A stretch of 64,000 bases of DNA, taken from Pempheris klunzingeri. Its lineage: Eukaryota > Chordata > Actinopteri > Acropomatiformes > Pempheridae. A program made the translations under genes and the position numbers. The stretch is from positions 7,069,885 through 7,133,884 of the forward strand of contig NC_092029.1 of the NCBI RefSeq assembly GCF_042242105.1, in the 5' to 3' direction. Shown here one piece after another: positions 46,942 through 59,095 of the stretch; within the stretch, counting starts at the first letter, position 1, and each line of letters starts with the position of its first letter. The notes under the pieces were generated by a model. The model searched no databases, had not been told where the DNA came from, and worked only from the letters and a program-made list of their open reading frames with translations.

Positions 46942-47637
46942 TCATAAAGTGCTCTCCAGAAGCCACTCAGACTTGGAGAGGTTGTCCCTGGCCCTGTGAA
47001 TGTTTGTTGTGCTCTCCAGCTGGGGCAGCTCTCCGCTCATCGACAGGCTCCGCTTAGAGCGCAGACTGGCCCCTGTTTTGGGGTAGGCCACATAGCAGCG
47101 CTCCCTGTATGAGTCTGCGTTAAGGGAGTGCCTGCGGTTCACCCTCACTCCCCCTGCAGGCACAGTCATGTAATGTCGAGGGGCCTGGAGGGGTCGTGGC
47201 CCCCTGGGAACAGCAGTCCATTTGATGGACTGGCCCGGAACAGCGAGAGTGACGGCGGTGGCCATTTTCACCTCTGACGAATTATTCCGGTTCATGTTAT
47301 CGAGCTCCACATCTGCCTGAGCTTCAGATCGGCGAGCCTCTGAGGGTTTTGGTGGAGCGCTGGAACGTTTGGGCCTCGGAGCGCCCGGGGAGGCCGGGTG
47401 CCAGCTGTGGCTGGCAGCAGAGGTAGAGACAGTGCAGTCAGGGACAGAGGGTTTGGTGGTGGCTACAACGGCCGGCGGCCGCTGCTTGACTGGCTCCGGG
47501 GGCGGCAGGGCAACTCTGAGGGAATCCTTGTCATTCTTCTCTGGACGAAGGACCTGCTTGGAGAGGGACTTGGGAATCCCGCAGCCCTGCAGCTGTCCAT
47601 CACTGCTCAGTGACCGAATATCCCCCATCTCTAGAGC
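46942..47637 (-). CDS. lrfn5: lrfn5 last coding exon: cytoplasmic tail with C-terminal ESTL
   Basis: The exon encodes residues 568-798. The first part ([15 protein letters not shown] and, later, [11 protein letters not shown]) resembles the LRFN5 tail. After that come [38 protein letters not shown] and finally [11 protein letters not shown] with TGA at 46942-46944. The closing block resembles the end of LRFN2 (KRSLSVNG, then SSEWVMESTV, from memory). X-Ser/Thr-X-hydrophobic at the end is the class I PDZ-ligand form that binds PSD-95. The acceptor at 47638-47639 is fixed by phase. Confidence 0.88.
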   Translation of the reverse strand, partial: ALEMGDIRSLSSDGQLQGCGIPKSLSKQVLRPEKNDKDSLRVALPPPEPVKQRPPAVVATTKPSVPDCTVSTSAASHSWHPASPGAPRPKRSSAPPKPSEARRSEAQADVELDNMNRNNSSEVKMATAVTLAVPGQSIKWTAVPRGPRPLQAPRHYMTVPAGGVRVNRRHSLNADSYRERCYVAYPKTGASLRSKRSLSMSGELPQLESTTNIHRARDNLSKSEWLLESTL

Positions 47638-50600
47638 CTGACATGACAGGAGGCAGGATACAAGTATGGGAAGAGAGAGAAGAATGAGAGAAATTCTATT
47701 AGACACCCCCACTTCAAACAGAAATAATGAACAGAAAAAGAACAAAACATAATTATGCCAAACTGACCTTATCTGCATCTCCTTGATTACACACCCGGTA
47801 GCGTACAATAAGGAAGATGATAAAAGCGAGAACTGAGGCCACAATAATCCCTCCAATGATAACCACAATGGTGCCGCCAAGAAACTGGGACTGCATGAAA
47901 TGGCACCTCAGGTACTGCGGCTCTGTGGTGAAGTGGATACAACCTATCACCCTGGTGGCGGTCAGCGAGGTCACCTGGTCATCGTAAATGGCCAGCACAC
48001 ACAGGTCATAGTGCGTACCAGCCGCCAGGTTGTTTACCAGGATGCTCTTACTGGTCGGGGGTATCATTCTGTAAAAATAAAAAAGCTTTCTGAGTTCTAA
48101 CATAGATTAGGGAGGGTTCAATGAAAGAAGACAGAAGCAAATCAGATTATCCAGCTTATTGTTTTGTAAGGATAAAATGACATGACAATCATTTATCTCT
48201 CAGGGGGCTATTCAAGATCTGTCTGGGCATAATCTTTTGTGGCATTTGATTTATTCTCCCCAGCATCATCACTGATAAAAGGTTGCTTGCAGTCGCCGGG
48301 GACGCAGGACGCTTCTGTTTGTTCGCAACATCAGGATTACAGGGTTGATTCTCTTATGTCTCCTGAATTCGGTAGCCGCTGCTGAACACCAGCTTGACTT
48401 GGGAGTTCTTCTGGAAGAAAAGGGGGTTCTGTGCGGCTGTGTCCTATCATATCACGGTGATTAGCTGGGAAATATGGAGTGAAAGAGGGTCAAGATGAAA
48501 GAATGCTGTGTACGCCAGTCTCTCAGATGGGGATGTGTGAAGCCTCTGATGCTTTTTGTAAAACACTGGCTGACTACTCTTTCATCTTCTATCAGTCCGC
48601 AGCTTAGTGCTGACATTCTGTTTTGATTTTGTTGATTAAGCATTATCAAGGTTTTGCACATAGTAAATGATACACTCCGGAGAAGGGGGATTATGAGTCA
48701 AAGAATAAGAAGTCAGATACAGTGCATTAGTCTGTCTTCCTGATAGGATTAATAGACACCGCAAATAATCGCGTCGACAGCCAGGTCCACTTCTTAATGA
48801 GTAAATATCCAAAGGGATTTAAGCACTCAAAGTAGACCGTAGAGATAAAACAAGGGTCAAGGGATTTCTTATATTATTCCAATCAGCTTAAGTTTATTTG
48901 CATACATTCAGATTCAGATTTAAGGTTTGTTCCCTGGATTAAATTGCGTTATTTAGCCAGTATTTTTAGGAAAAGAGCATTTTCTTCTTCCACTTATGAT
49001 TTCAGGCTTTGTATTAGCGAGTCAGGTCTTTCTGTTTACCTGTAAACTAGTGAATCATCGTAGCTGCCATTATATTGGATCTGGAACATGCGTATCCCAG
49101 GAATACTCCTCTGGAAGTTAAACTTAACCAGGGCCGAGGTCGACGTGGCCTCAGCAATTACTACTTTCTTCTCCTGGCTTGTTTTCGCGTTCCCCAGAGG
49201 CAACCCTCCCGCCTCTGCCCCCGTCTTGGTCACTGTGGCGATATCTGATGATCCGGGGTCGGGCTCCTGCTCTGCGACTGTGTTGTTGGTGATATGAGGG
49301 AGTTTAGCAATGACCAGATCCACCGTCTGCTGAGCCTCGCCTGCCGGATTTGAGGCCACGCAGGTGAAGGAACCTACACAAACACAAACTAATTCAATTA
49401 TTGTCCTTCCAGATATTCACTGTGATAAACAGATAAGCACCGTGGGGCAAACAAAAAACACATCTAATCATATTTAAAGAAATTGTTTGACATTTTGGGA
49501 AATATATGAAGCCCCTAAAGTCCTGAAATATGATATTTCTTTATCTTGTGCATGCAATGCACATGGAAATTCATGAGCTCCATACTAATGCACTTTTTTG
49601 CTTTCCTGCCAAGAGTTAGATGATGCGATCGATACTGCTCTCTTATCTATCCAATAAAAACAAGACTACAGCCAGCAGTTGATTAGCTTAGCATAGCATA
49701 AAGACTGGAAAAGGGGGTCACAGCCAGCCTGACTCTCTCCAAATGCAACAAAATCCTCCTACCAGCATCTGTGAAGCCCACTAAATAACATGTTATATCT
49801 CTTTCTTTAATCCCTACTAGATCTTTAGTGTGGTTTTACTGGAGTTTTGTCATCACCATGAGTTTTCTCCCAGCCAAGAAATAGTGCAGCATGACCCCTT
49901 GTAAAACCATAACTCTTTTTTGTATAGATTAAAAAACAAATAACATTTAGTTCATTAGAGAGCTTCATTGGAGGTGCTGGTAGATGGATTTTGTTATCTG
50001 AAGCTAAGCTAACTGGTTTTACTGTAGCTTCATATTTAATGGACATGAAATTTTAAGCATGTGATGATTTAAGCACCAAACATAAAGGTGTGAGAAAGTC
50101 TATTTTTGTAAACAGATGTGTATGACAGAAACTTAGCGAACAAGGTGAAAAAGTCATTGCTCATTCCATTGTGACTTTAATCAGTGTGCAAGCCAACACG
50201 CTTCCACTCTCTAAACTTTATCACCTGATGTAGACAAATACTTCAGTCCTATAGTCTTCTGCGTACACAAGCAAACAAGTAATTTTGTTCAGTCAACAAC
50301 ATAAGCACAGCCACCAGGGTGTAAACAGACCGGAGTCCTTGACAGTGCTGATGAGGATGTCCAGCGTGCCGTCTGTGTGGACCGCGGCCCTGGTGGAGTT
50401 GGACATAAGGCGTCCATCAGGGGCGATCCAGTGGATAATGGGGTCGGGGTCACCCCTGGCCTTACAGCGCAGAGTCACGCTCTGACCCTCCAAAGCTCGC
50501 AGCTCCTGGCAGGAAAAATAGTTTGTGGGAGGAAATACATACTGATCAGACGTTTGGCCTAGAGTAAGAGTGAGTCTGAATAACTTAGACATTCTAATTA

Positions 50601-52138
50601 ATATCCATATTGATGATGTTGTGTTTTAAGTTTTATTCCCTGTAAATATTATCAGCATTTGCTCAGTGTCATGATGCTGAATTAGCATGATGATGAAGGT
50701 AAGACAAGCAATATAGCAGTACATTGCAGTAGATATAATGAAGTCCAAGTAAAAGATAATTTTCTCTGCAATTATGCAAAATAGATCTGCTGAATGTAAA
50801 TTAGATGATATAGCTGTATTTATCTAGCACGGATTTGATCAGATAATTTTGTTTGGATGCATGAATCAAGGGCTAAATCACTGTAAGCTTTCACTGTGTA
50901 ATAAGAGCATCACCTCAGATCTATCATAAACCTGCAAATAGCTTTATTAAAACTGAAAATCCTGCCAAGGAAGCTCTCTAAAAACTCTCCACAGGACACA
51001 ATTTGATTACATTTTTTAAGTAAGTCCTATATCATTTACAATATTCAGTTAGCTGAGCTGCTCAGATGAGTCCCACAAGTCTTGTAAGACTCCTCTGGCT
51101 CACAAAGCTAATATTTAGTGTGACAGTCAAAGAAAGCATAAAGTGCCATCTTGGATTAACTGAGGCGGAATCCAACGTCTGGCTCAGAATGTGCAACAGG
51201 AGCAAGTGTTATGTCCTACAGTACACGGCTCCATTTGGAGAATATACCTGAGAGTGCCTGGTGATGAGAGGAGGCTCACACAGGAACTCTTCCTCTGAAA
51301 CGGTCCAGAAATAGCGTCCGGCAAGATGTTGCGGTGAGGCACAGGTCTCCAGATCATCTTCCCTCCTCAACCTCCGCAGCCAGAGCAGCTCACAGTTACA
51401 CCTCAGCGGGTTCCCTCCGAAGCTCAAAGCAAACGACGAAGGCCCCATTATCCCCGAGGTGGCCAGGACCCCTGCTCTTTGGAAAATAGGGTCAGGAGGA
51501 AGCTTCTGCAGCTTGTTGGAAGTCACGTCCAGCCTCTTGAGCTTCTGCAGCCCAGAGAAGGTGCCCTCTGGGATGTAGCTGAGCATGTTGTGGTCCAAAT
51601 TGAGAGTGTGGAGATTGGACATCCTCTGAATGGCCACCCATGGCGCGCTTTCCAAGTTGTTGTAGGATAAGTCCAGCTCTTCCAGCGCTGTCAGATCATT
51701 AAAGGCCCCGATCTGGATGTGGGTGAGCTGGTTGTTGTTGAGGATGAGGTGGTGCAGCTTGGACATGCCACTGAAGGTGTCGTTGGTGATGCGGGTAAGC
51801 CGGTTGCTATCGAGGTGAAGGGCTCGTAGGTTCTCCAGATCTTTGAAAGCATGAGGCGTGACGGAGCCGATAGTGTTCCGAGAGAGGGTCAGGTCTACCA
51901 GCTTGGTCATGTTTGCAAAGTCTTTGCGTTTGATGGTGGTTACAAAGTTATCCCCAAGGCGCATCTCCACCGTGTGCCTGTCGATGTTCGGGGGCACAAA
52001 GAGAAGTCCCTTTTTGTCGCACAAAGTCGCCAGGTTGGGGTTAAGCATCTGGCAGACGCAGCGTTTGGGGCAGATCTGAACTTTATGGGCCTTCACAGCC
52101 ACACCGAGGACTATCAGATAAACCAGGAGGGACTCCAT
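46942..52138 (-). CDS. lrfn5: LRFN5/SALM5-like synaptic adhesion protein, five coding exons
   Basis: LRFN (SALM) proteins are type I neuronal membrane proteins that organise synapses; LRFN5 binds presynaptic LAR-family receptor phosphatases. Exons in transcript order: 52138-51248, 50505-50331, 49373-49040, 48068-47768, 47637-46942, with consistent phase and AG/GT ends, giving 798 residues (human LRFN5 719). Order: signal peptide, LRR N-cap, leucine-rich repeats, LRR C-cap, Ig domain, fibronectin III domain, transmembrane helix (about 530-556), cytoplasmic tail of about 240 residues. The ectodomain and helix match LRFN5 best ([47 protein letters not shown]). The tail ends ESTL, a class I PDZ ligand more typical of LRFN1/2/4. 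The lrfn5a/lrfn5b assignment is open. Confidence 0.93.
47768..48068 (-). CDS. lrfn5: lrfn5 exon for FNIII C-half and transmembrane helix
   Basis: The exon starts [13 protein letters not shown] (residues 468 onward) and finishes the fibronectin III domain. It carries the membrane-proximal [11 protein letters not shown] and then the helix at about residues 530-556 ([19 protein letters not shown], followed by LIVRYRV as stop-transfer). It ends DADK in phase 0 with a good donor (AAG|gtcagt). Confidence 0.94.
48069..49039. other. lrfn5 intron: nothing coding seen
   Basis: This 971-base intron lies between the FNIII/transmembrane exon and the Ig-linker exon. No repeat family or exon was recognised. 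Confidence 0.7.
49040..50505 (-). CDS. lrfn5: lrfn5 exons for the Ig domain and first part of the FNIII domain
   Basis: Exon 50505-50331 encodes most of the Ig domain ([33 protein letters not shown]). Exon 49373-49040 completes it ([13 protein letters not shown]), adds a Ser/Thr/Glu-rich linker ([15 protein letters not shown]) and starts the fibronectin III domain ([19 protein letters not shown]). The Ig cysteines in LRCKA and FTCVA are present. The donor after 50331 is unusually weak (CCG|gtctgt), but the phase and the DSG|SFTC join require it. The 957-base intron holds the fold-back repeat listed separately. Confidence 0.92.
49475..50060 (+). repeat. Fold-back teleost interspersed repeat, copy D (most complete)
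   Basis: The left arm reads 'ttgtttgacattttgggaaata', 'gccaagagttagatgatgcgatcgatact', 'gattagcttagcatagcataaagactgg' and 'aacatgttatatctc'. The right arm reads 'ggaggtgctggtagatggattttgtta' and 'gaagctaagctaactgg', then 'ctgtagcttcatatttaatgg', inverted relative to the left. It lies wholly inside an lrfn5 intron. Confidence 0.65.
51248..52138 (-). CDS. lrfn5: lrfn5 first coding exon: signal peptide and leucine-rich repeats
   Basis: One 297-codon exon encodes the signal peptide ([17 protein letters not shown]), the cysteine-rich N-cap (CPKRCVCQ), about six to seven leucine-rich repeats ([54 protein letters not shown]) and the C-cap ([15 protein letters not shown]). It stops at ITRHSQ in phase 0. 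The ATG at 52136-52138 is preceded 26 bases upstream by an acceptor-like 'ctttttatag', so a noncoding 5' exon is spliced on. A single large LRR exon carrying the start codon is typical of the family. Confidence 0.95.
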
Positions 52139-54558
52139 TTGGTTTTTCAGTCAGGTCAACACACCTATAAAAAGGTCAAAGAAAAAAGAGAGAAAGAGAG
52201 GGGCATACTATTTATTAAGCAGTTAAAGAACGTAAAACATGAAATCTGTGATTGTTATTTGTATCTTCTTTCTCAAACAGTCATTTCTGTAGTGTTATAA
52301 TCACACATGCGCTGAGAAGCCCCCTTTAGAAAAGCTTTTCTGCTACATTTGAATCATTGCCAGCTCACAGCTAAGATTTACAGAGAGTCCAAACTTTGAG
52401 CAGGAAGCGTGGAGAATCGATGCCTGAACAAACAATAAATGCTGTGCAATTAGACATGAAACTAATTAGTCACCTGCAGACTTGGGAGTGAAAAATCCCT
52501 GGTAGTCTGGTGTGATTTTAGTGACAGTTCTCCTCTTTAGCCTCACGGTCCACAGATTGTACTTTGGTATGATAATACCAGTCCTTTTATGTTTGTGTAC
52601 AGAGGGATGAAAGTCTAGACTGGCAGTCCGGGGCCTCATCAGAATTAGACTGATATCTCCCAGGATCATATCGCCAATAGGAAGGGATGATTGGGCCCAG
52701 TGCCTCAGTGAGGATGTGCTATGCCTTGCTATTGATTTTCTCTCTGCTCTCTCTGCTGCTACTCTTACTTATGACACAACTGAGATGGGGGATAAGGAGG
52801 GATCCATTTGATGAATCCTGAGACCTTGTCAGGGATATAGCATGTCATAAAACTAAGACAGTGGAGATCCAATCACAGCTCTGCAGGTGCACCACACAAT
52901 GTAGCAGAGCGAGAGTGACATTAGCTGTGATTATTTTTAGAACTGAAATGTAGTGTCATTTTGGTTGAACATGCAATATTCAAACCTCTGGGTGTCCCGT
53001 TACAGCACACAGAAAGGAACACCAATCAAATCAAACACAGAGAACAAGAGATCCAATCCCACAACTGTAGTAAAACTCCAAAGGCTAACCTTTAAATACC
53101 AAAGAGAATGGCTTACTTATGATCATAGCCTTCTGTGGTTTGCTGGTAATGCCTCCATTGTCGGCATTGGGTCTTGGAGAGTATGCATAAAAATCTAGCC
53201 TCAGCAAAGAGCTTGCCAACTGAGTTGCTGAACATGTTGCACAGGAGCTGTGACAACCAACTCAGGGTGTAATAACCTTGACAATATCATCGAGAAAAGA
53301 AAACATCAGGCAGGATGGGAGTGACACGCTTGCCATTTGGGGGCATGTTTTTAACGTGAGAAGGGGAGTGAAGGAAGCCGGGCGGCACCCGCTGACAACA
53401 GTTGCTTTTTGACAGCTCGGCAAAATGCATCACAGCCTGACAAGGAGGCAGGGAAGAGGTCGCCTCAAAATGGCCCATAATAGCAAAAGGAGGAATGATA
53501 TTATTGGAAAGAGCACACTGGGTGTGACATTTTCATGAACACTGCTGATCAAGCAGCAATAAATCAATGTCTTTCTCGACCCATTTTTACAAGGCAAAAC
53601 TGTACCAAGTCACACAAGAGCCCCGTTTTGTGGATTGTAGTGTGGGGTGCAGCGCTGCAGAGATATGAACAATGGAGTGTGGAGTTATTATTAAGTGTTG
53701 TCATGACTCCTTAAAGATGGCAGATGACTTCAATGTCAAGCAGTGCTGCAAAGCTATGTGTAGTGGTACTTAAATACCAGTGTGGAAACATAAATATCTG
53801 CTTTATGTGTGCATCAAAGGAGAGTGTACAAAAGCTGAGGTGTACCTAAGTGTGCTCATGTTAGTGTGCCAACCACCTTCTGCTGTGACTGTGAATGGCA
53901 CGGCCTCTGGATGTGCAATGAGGTGGAGAGGACCTGCTATTTCCAGACTCGAATGGCGCTGAAGACGTGATATTGATTCACTTGGTGAAGATGGGGCTTT
54001 TTTTTTTTTGCTGCTGAAAACTCAGCCAAACGTGAAGAGAGTGGTTGCAACGGTAATCCCTACAAAATTCACTCTGTGAGGACAAAAGGACAGCCCCTCG
54101 CCGGTGAGACGGGGCAGGAAATATCTGTTGCTGTCTCCCTAATTTGCATTTAATTATGGCTGTTCCATTGAGATTTGCATAACAGGTTGCTCTCATCAGG
54201 TACAAGAACAAATAAGTAGATAATCAATCAATGCATTCATCAATCACACACTTCATCTTTAAATGTCACACCCCCAGAAAATCGTTATCCTCCAGGCTGG
54301 GCTGTTCATTATAGAGAGGTGACTTGGGAGGGCCACGAATAAACAAGAAAACAGATAATCTACTGATGCATTAACCATAATCTCCTTCTTAGTCAATCAA
54401 ATGTTCGTTTACTACCTCTGAGCAGGTCTTTTCGCCCTCAGAGAAAAGAACAGATTGACAGCACACACCCACACACGCACACCAGTGGGTGGATTTGTGC
54501 CTAATAGAGGTAGCTCACTACACAACAACCCCCAGCTATGGAGACAGACATTCATGCG

Positions 54559-54602
54559 CAGCAGCAGCAGCAGCAGCAGCAGCGGCAGTAGCAGCAGTAG
54601 CG
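54559..54602. repeat. (GCA)n trinucleotide tract
   Basis: About eight pure GCA units are followed by imperfect GCAGTA/GCAGCAGTAGCGG copies, in the probable lrfn5 5' intron. Poly-Ala and poly-Leu short frames over it are artefacts. Confidence 0.85.
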
Positions 54603-55622
54603 GTGTACTGTAGGAGAGGATATCTATGGTCTCCCTGGGGCAGCATTCGCCAAGAAAAGCCTTATGCAGCATACTGCACGCCAATTGGCCGGTGAGGTCA
54701 TGGGGGATATGTTTTCAGATGGTCTAACTTATGCTGGAGCTCATGTGAGAAAGCCTCTGCAATCCACGTCTGGGCAGGGAATCAGGGAAAACAATCCTGT
54801 GAGAGGAAGTTAATGAGATGAAGTCTGCTTGGTATGCCTCCACGCAGGTTGACACGATGGCACATGGCAGCGTCTCGGCAGTGTCTCACCTGGGTTACTC
54901 GGGGAAAAGCAGGCGGACGTCTGTGGCTGCCAAAAATAAGCTCTGTTGTGTCAAGGAGGTAAACCGATGCTGCAACATGATGGTAAAATGGTATCGACAA
55001 AGCAGTGAAATGGGTCCTCAGCCTGCCTGCTTTATGAGCCCAAATGGAGCTGCTCTATCAGCTGAAGTGGATCATATTTTGACTGAGCAGCTAGAAATTC
55101 TATTTTGTCGGGTAAATGCTCATGTAGCTCGAGTCCAAACATCCTGACCAAACACTGATGCTGTTATGGACCGTCTAACTAACACATCTGTGTTTGTGAA
55201 TGTGGGTATGTGCTGTGACACCCTTTTCCTACAGAGTCTGCCAATGTTAGAGCGCGATAGCTCTTGGGTGACAGCCTTGATGCCATGGCAACACAGAAAA
55301 CGTCAGTTTTGGGTGAGATGTAATCAGTGGTTCATTTTCAGATCACCTAATAATATTTAGAACAAAGAGCTCTGTCTGGAGGGAAAGGCCTCGACAACTC
55401 AGGTTCTGGCTGTGGGCTAGAGCAGACTCATTGTGCCATTTATGGCCCTGTAGTGATGAGAAGAAAGGAGATTGTACACTGAACTAATTTTGTATTGAAT
55501 TCAATGTTTGGAGTGACTGAATCATTACCGCTTTTGCAGTCTTGCGCATAATAAAACCCTAAATGACTTGATGAAGAACTCATGTAGCTGAAATTATTTT
55601 TGAGACAAGCCTGTGTGGGAAT

Positions 55623-55628
<6 letters not shown>

Positions 55629-55663
<35 letters not shown>
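55629..55663. repeat. (GT)n microsatellite
   Basis: About seventeen consecutive GT units lie in the probable lrfn5 5' intron. Confidence 0.95.
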
Positions 55664-55664
<1 letters not shown>

Positions 55665-57394
55665 CAGGGGGATAGCATACTAAGCAGACCCCACTGCATC
55701 AACAGAAGTGCTGTTCATCAGCATTTACAACTCCCCCTTGTAATTCAAAGTGTTTTCCTTCACACGCTATCACAGGAAATTCAGTGGTACCTTGATATGC
55801 TGGATATCTCCTGACTGGAGCATCCGTCCAACAAACAAATAAACAAACAAAGACAACGCTCTTCATATTTTAGATATTGTGATGTAGCGAAAGGGCCAAG
55901 TTTTACTCACTCACTTACTCACTTAGGATCTTAATTCTGGCCATGATGTGAGGGGGCTTATGACCAGGGATTTTCTCCCAGAAAGAAGAATGCAGAATCC
56001 ATGAACACCACCTCTGAATATCAATATGGCCTCCTCAAGTGAATATTCTCCACAGTGCGGGCCCGCAGGTCTGTAGACTTTCAAATCTGCCAATTCCCAT
56101 GTGCAGATTCTGGTATGGGAAGTGTAAGAAAAAGCAAAATTCTTGCCTTTCTTTGTGAAACTACTATGCTCTGTTTCATGGGGTTTTTTTCATGTTACCG
56201 TCTAAATGTGGGGGAATGAGGACAGCCAAAATGAAATCCATGATCACATTTTCGCTCTTTAAAAGACCCTCAGGATCTTGTTTTTTCCACCTCACACAGC
56301 AACAAAATGACTAAATAATGCATAATCCTCTCTCCTTCTTGTGTCGTGAAAACAAAATAATAATTCTCATACAGCACACAAGCACATTTATACAATATGT
56401 GGACCAGGTGTGTGTGTGTGTGTGTGTGCAAGTTTGTGACTGTCAAGTAACCTTATTGTAAATGAAAGCCCTTCTTCGACAAAAAACAAACAAACAAAAG
56501 CTTGTTTTGTGGTGGGTAAAAATTTGGGTCAGCGAATGAAGAGCTGGTCTGCAGAACAGCCTCGGTGCTCAGGAAGCACATATCACGTCTGTGCCATCAG
56601 TGAAAGGTAGCAGCGTACAGGCTACATCACTGAGTGCATTGACATAGCAGTAAGAGCAAATAGAAGCAGCAAAATGAGGCGTGGGCCTGATTTCACTGGT
56701 GTAGCAGTTACAATGGTGCCTCAGGCACTCATGAATAATAAGATATGTGATAACTAACACTCGACATAGGGCAACCTCATCCTTTATAAAAAAATCCCTT
56801 GCACCTGCCCTCATCAGTCACCTGGCAACATGTTCTCCCATCAAACACAGTTGTCCTATTAACAGTATTGTTACTAATTTAGACTTTATCACACCTCAAT
56901 GACTGATGTCTAATTTGCATATCAGATAGGGTTTAACCACAGCACAGAGCTGCAGAAAGCCTATCACTTGATCCTCTGTGGTGTCAAAAGATACACAATA
57001 AAACAGAGAAATATCTCACGTCTGAAAACAATCTTATCCTGCACATATCCAGCAGTGAGCTGGATAATGGCCACACTAGGCATGATTCTCAGTTTCACCT
57101 GTAGGGAGAAAAAACAGCACAGAATGCAGCCAAGAGGAGACTAAGAAAAAAAAAAATCACTACCTGACGGCGATTCTTGTCAATTGAGGGGATTTTTTTT
57201 GACCTTGCGGTACAGGTCCTGGGCTGGTGGGTTACAGCCACAACCCCTGTCACAGGGGAGAATCTGAGCCCTTTCAGATGGGTCCTGAGAGAAGTACTTC
57301 TAGACTATATTGCGCCTCTTTGCAAGCCAGTCCCCCACAAGAGTTCAGAGGCTACAATTCACACCGATCCCAGCCTATAAAATATTGAATTTAC

Positions 57395-58120
57395 CTTGCA
57401 GATGAAACATGAAGCCAAGTCAAAGGAGGATGCGTTTCAGTTTATTTCCTCCCAGGAGGGCTGAGGGCATTCTCAGAGTGGCTCGTCTAAAATGGGACCG
57501 ACGGAGCCTCTTGGAGATAATTCAGGTGTCCCGAAACACGCGTCTTGGCTCCTATATCATGTGACGGCCTGCGAAACCAGCGATGTCCTTCAAGAAATCC
57601 ATGTCCAGCAGATAAAGGACGACTCCTCTGCGATCCGCTCACGCCGGAGAAATATCCCCCATCGTACCCCCTTGGGTGAAAAACACTGGAAAACGCGACG
57701 TGAAGGGTCCCGGTGTGGCTCGGAGGCTGCAGCTGTGCGGGATCGCCTCTACTGCGCATCCGCCTGCGTGCACCTCCAGAAGAGAAAACGCCTTTGTAGC
57801 GACAGGCTGCTTTAATATCTACAGCGCTGTGAGTGACTGGTGCTGTGCTGAATCCAGCCAGATGTTCCTATCGCTTTCACGGGGCTCTGCTGGCGACGCA
57901 GGGCTCAGTGCGAGTTAATCCAGATTGACTGAAAGGTTGCTGCCATACCATGCCCCCCACCCTCCCTCTCCTCCTGTCCCCTGACTACTGTCAACCACCG
58001 ACCCGGCTCCATTTCTGACCAGAGGTGCTGTGCACGGAATGGTAATCAGTGCGCTCCGAGCTGCACAGAGACCATTTGTGTGCATAGACAGATGCAGTGC
58101 CTCCCAGCCTATCTCACAGG
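57395..58120 (-). promoter_or_regulatory. lrfn5: Candidate lrfn5 5' exon and promoter (CpG-enriched)
   Basis: CpG density is locally high (for example 'gacgtgaagggtcccggtg' and 'cgcctctactgcgcatccgcctgcg' between 57500 and 57920) against a CpG-poor background. On the minus strand the block ends with a good donor, CTGCAAG|gtaaat, at 57395/57394. That would suit a noncoding first exon of lrfn5, spliced to the acceptor at 52165. No long open frame is needed. This is inference from composition and one splice site. Confidence 0.4.
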
Positions 58121-59095
58121 CAGGCATCATAATTTATTCATGTAGGTTGAACTCTACTGCACGAAAATGAAGGAGGCCTATAATACTCTTTTTTTTTTTT
58201 CCCTCCCCAGACGTGTTTATTAGATTTAGACATACCAGGTAGAAAAATGAGTCAGGTAATGAGTGGACCTAAACATTTCCTTTAGATGAAACCTTTGGTG
58301 CATTGTACATCTGGTCTGGTAAAGCCAAATATAGCAGCCTATAGCTGAATATCCCTGCATGTATTACATAGATTATTGGCAAGAAAGTGTTGAGTTGGCT
58401 GAAACTGAAAGCCTTGGCTCCCTGTGGGTCTGCTTGGCATCTAACCCATCACTATCTGATGCAATGATCCTATGGCCTTTTGTGCAAGTTGGCAAGGTAG
58501 CCTATATGTTCATAAGTCTGTTACAGTAGCGACGCATAAGTCTTCTAGCAGACTCAGTGTTTTTTTATTCCCAAGAACAATGACCTATACCACTCCCAAA
58601 GCCTCCTGGCACTTTGAAATAGGTGTTCCTTGTCATCCACAGAATTACCCTGAGGGTTTCTGCTCCAGATCAATAGCTCCATCCAGTTACAGCGCATCCA
58701 CTTGAGATCAATAGGGATTGCCTGTGTGGTTCAAACATATTTATCCAGAGCTGGAATGGCAAGAGCTATTTAGACTGTTATCAGACTGTATGTGTGTGCA
58801 AAAAGTCACTGATATTCATGTATAAAAAAATTTCATTTCAGAAGTGTTTTCAGACTGAACACGTTGGTTACCTGCACAGAAACCTACTACAAGAACTATG
58901 TTATGAGAATAATAATGTTTTTCTGTTTTTGCCACATGCAAGCATTTTACTGGTGGGAAGTGTTAATGTCAAGGCCTGCATGTGACCTGCACCGTGAGTG
59001 TCTCATCGCAGTCATCACAAGCTGACAGTTGGTGATATGAAATGACACTGACATGTCTTGTTTTTTTTGCTGTGTTCCTTTACTCTTGTGATTCA

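Larger units (their letters stand above)
52165..57394 (-). other. Probable lrfn5 5' intron
   Basis: The 5.2 kb upstream of the lrfn5 start exon contains no recognisable coding exon. It holds a (GCA)n tract at about 54559-54582 (CTG on the lrfn5 sense strand), a (GT)n tract at 55629-55663 and a shorter one at 56408-56428. Its left end is the acceptor-like site at 52165-52166 and its right end the proposed donor at 57393-57394; both limits are inferred. Confidence 0.45.

Noticed and set aside
47369..47641. Plus-strand open frames opposite the lrfn5 tail exon
   Set aside because: Antisense to a real, phase-consistent exon; no domain or splice context.
51479..52300. Plus-strand open frames opposite the lrfn5 LRR exon
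   Set aside because: They are the complement of the leucine-rich repeats, whose strand is fixed by the signal peptide, caps and splice sites.
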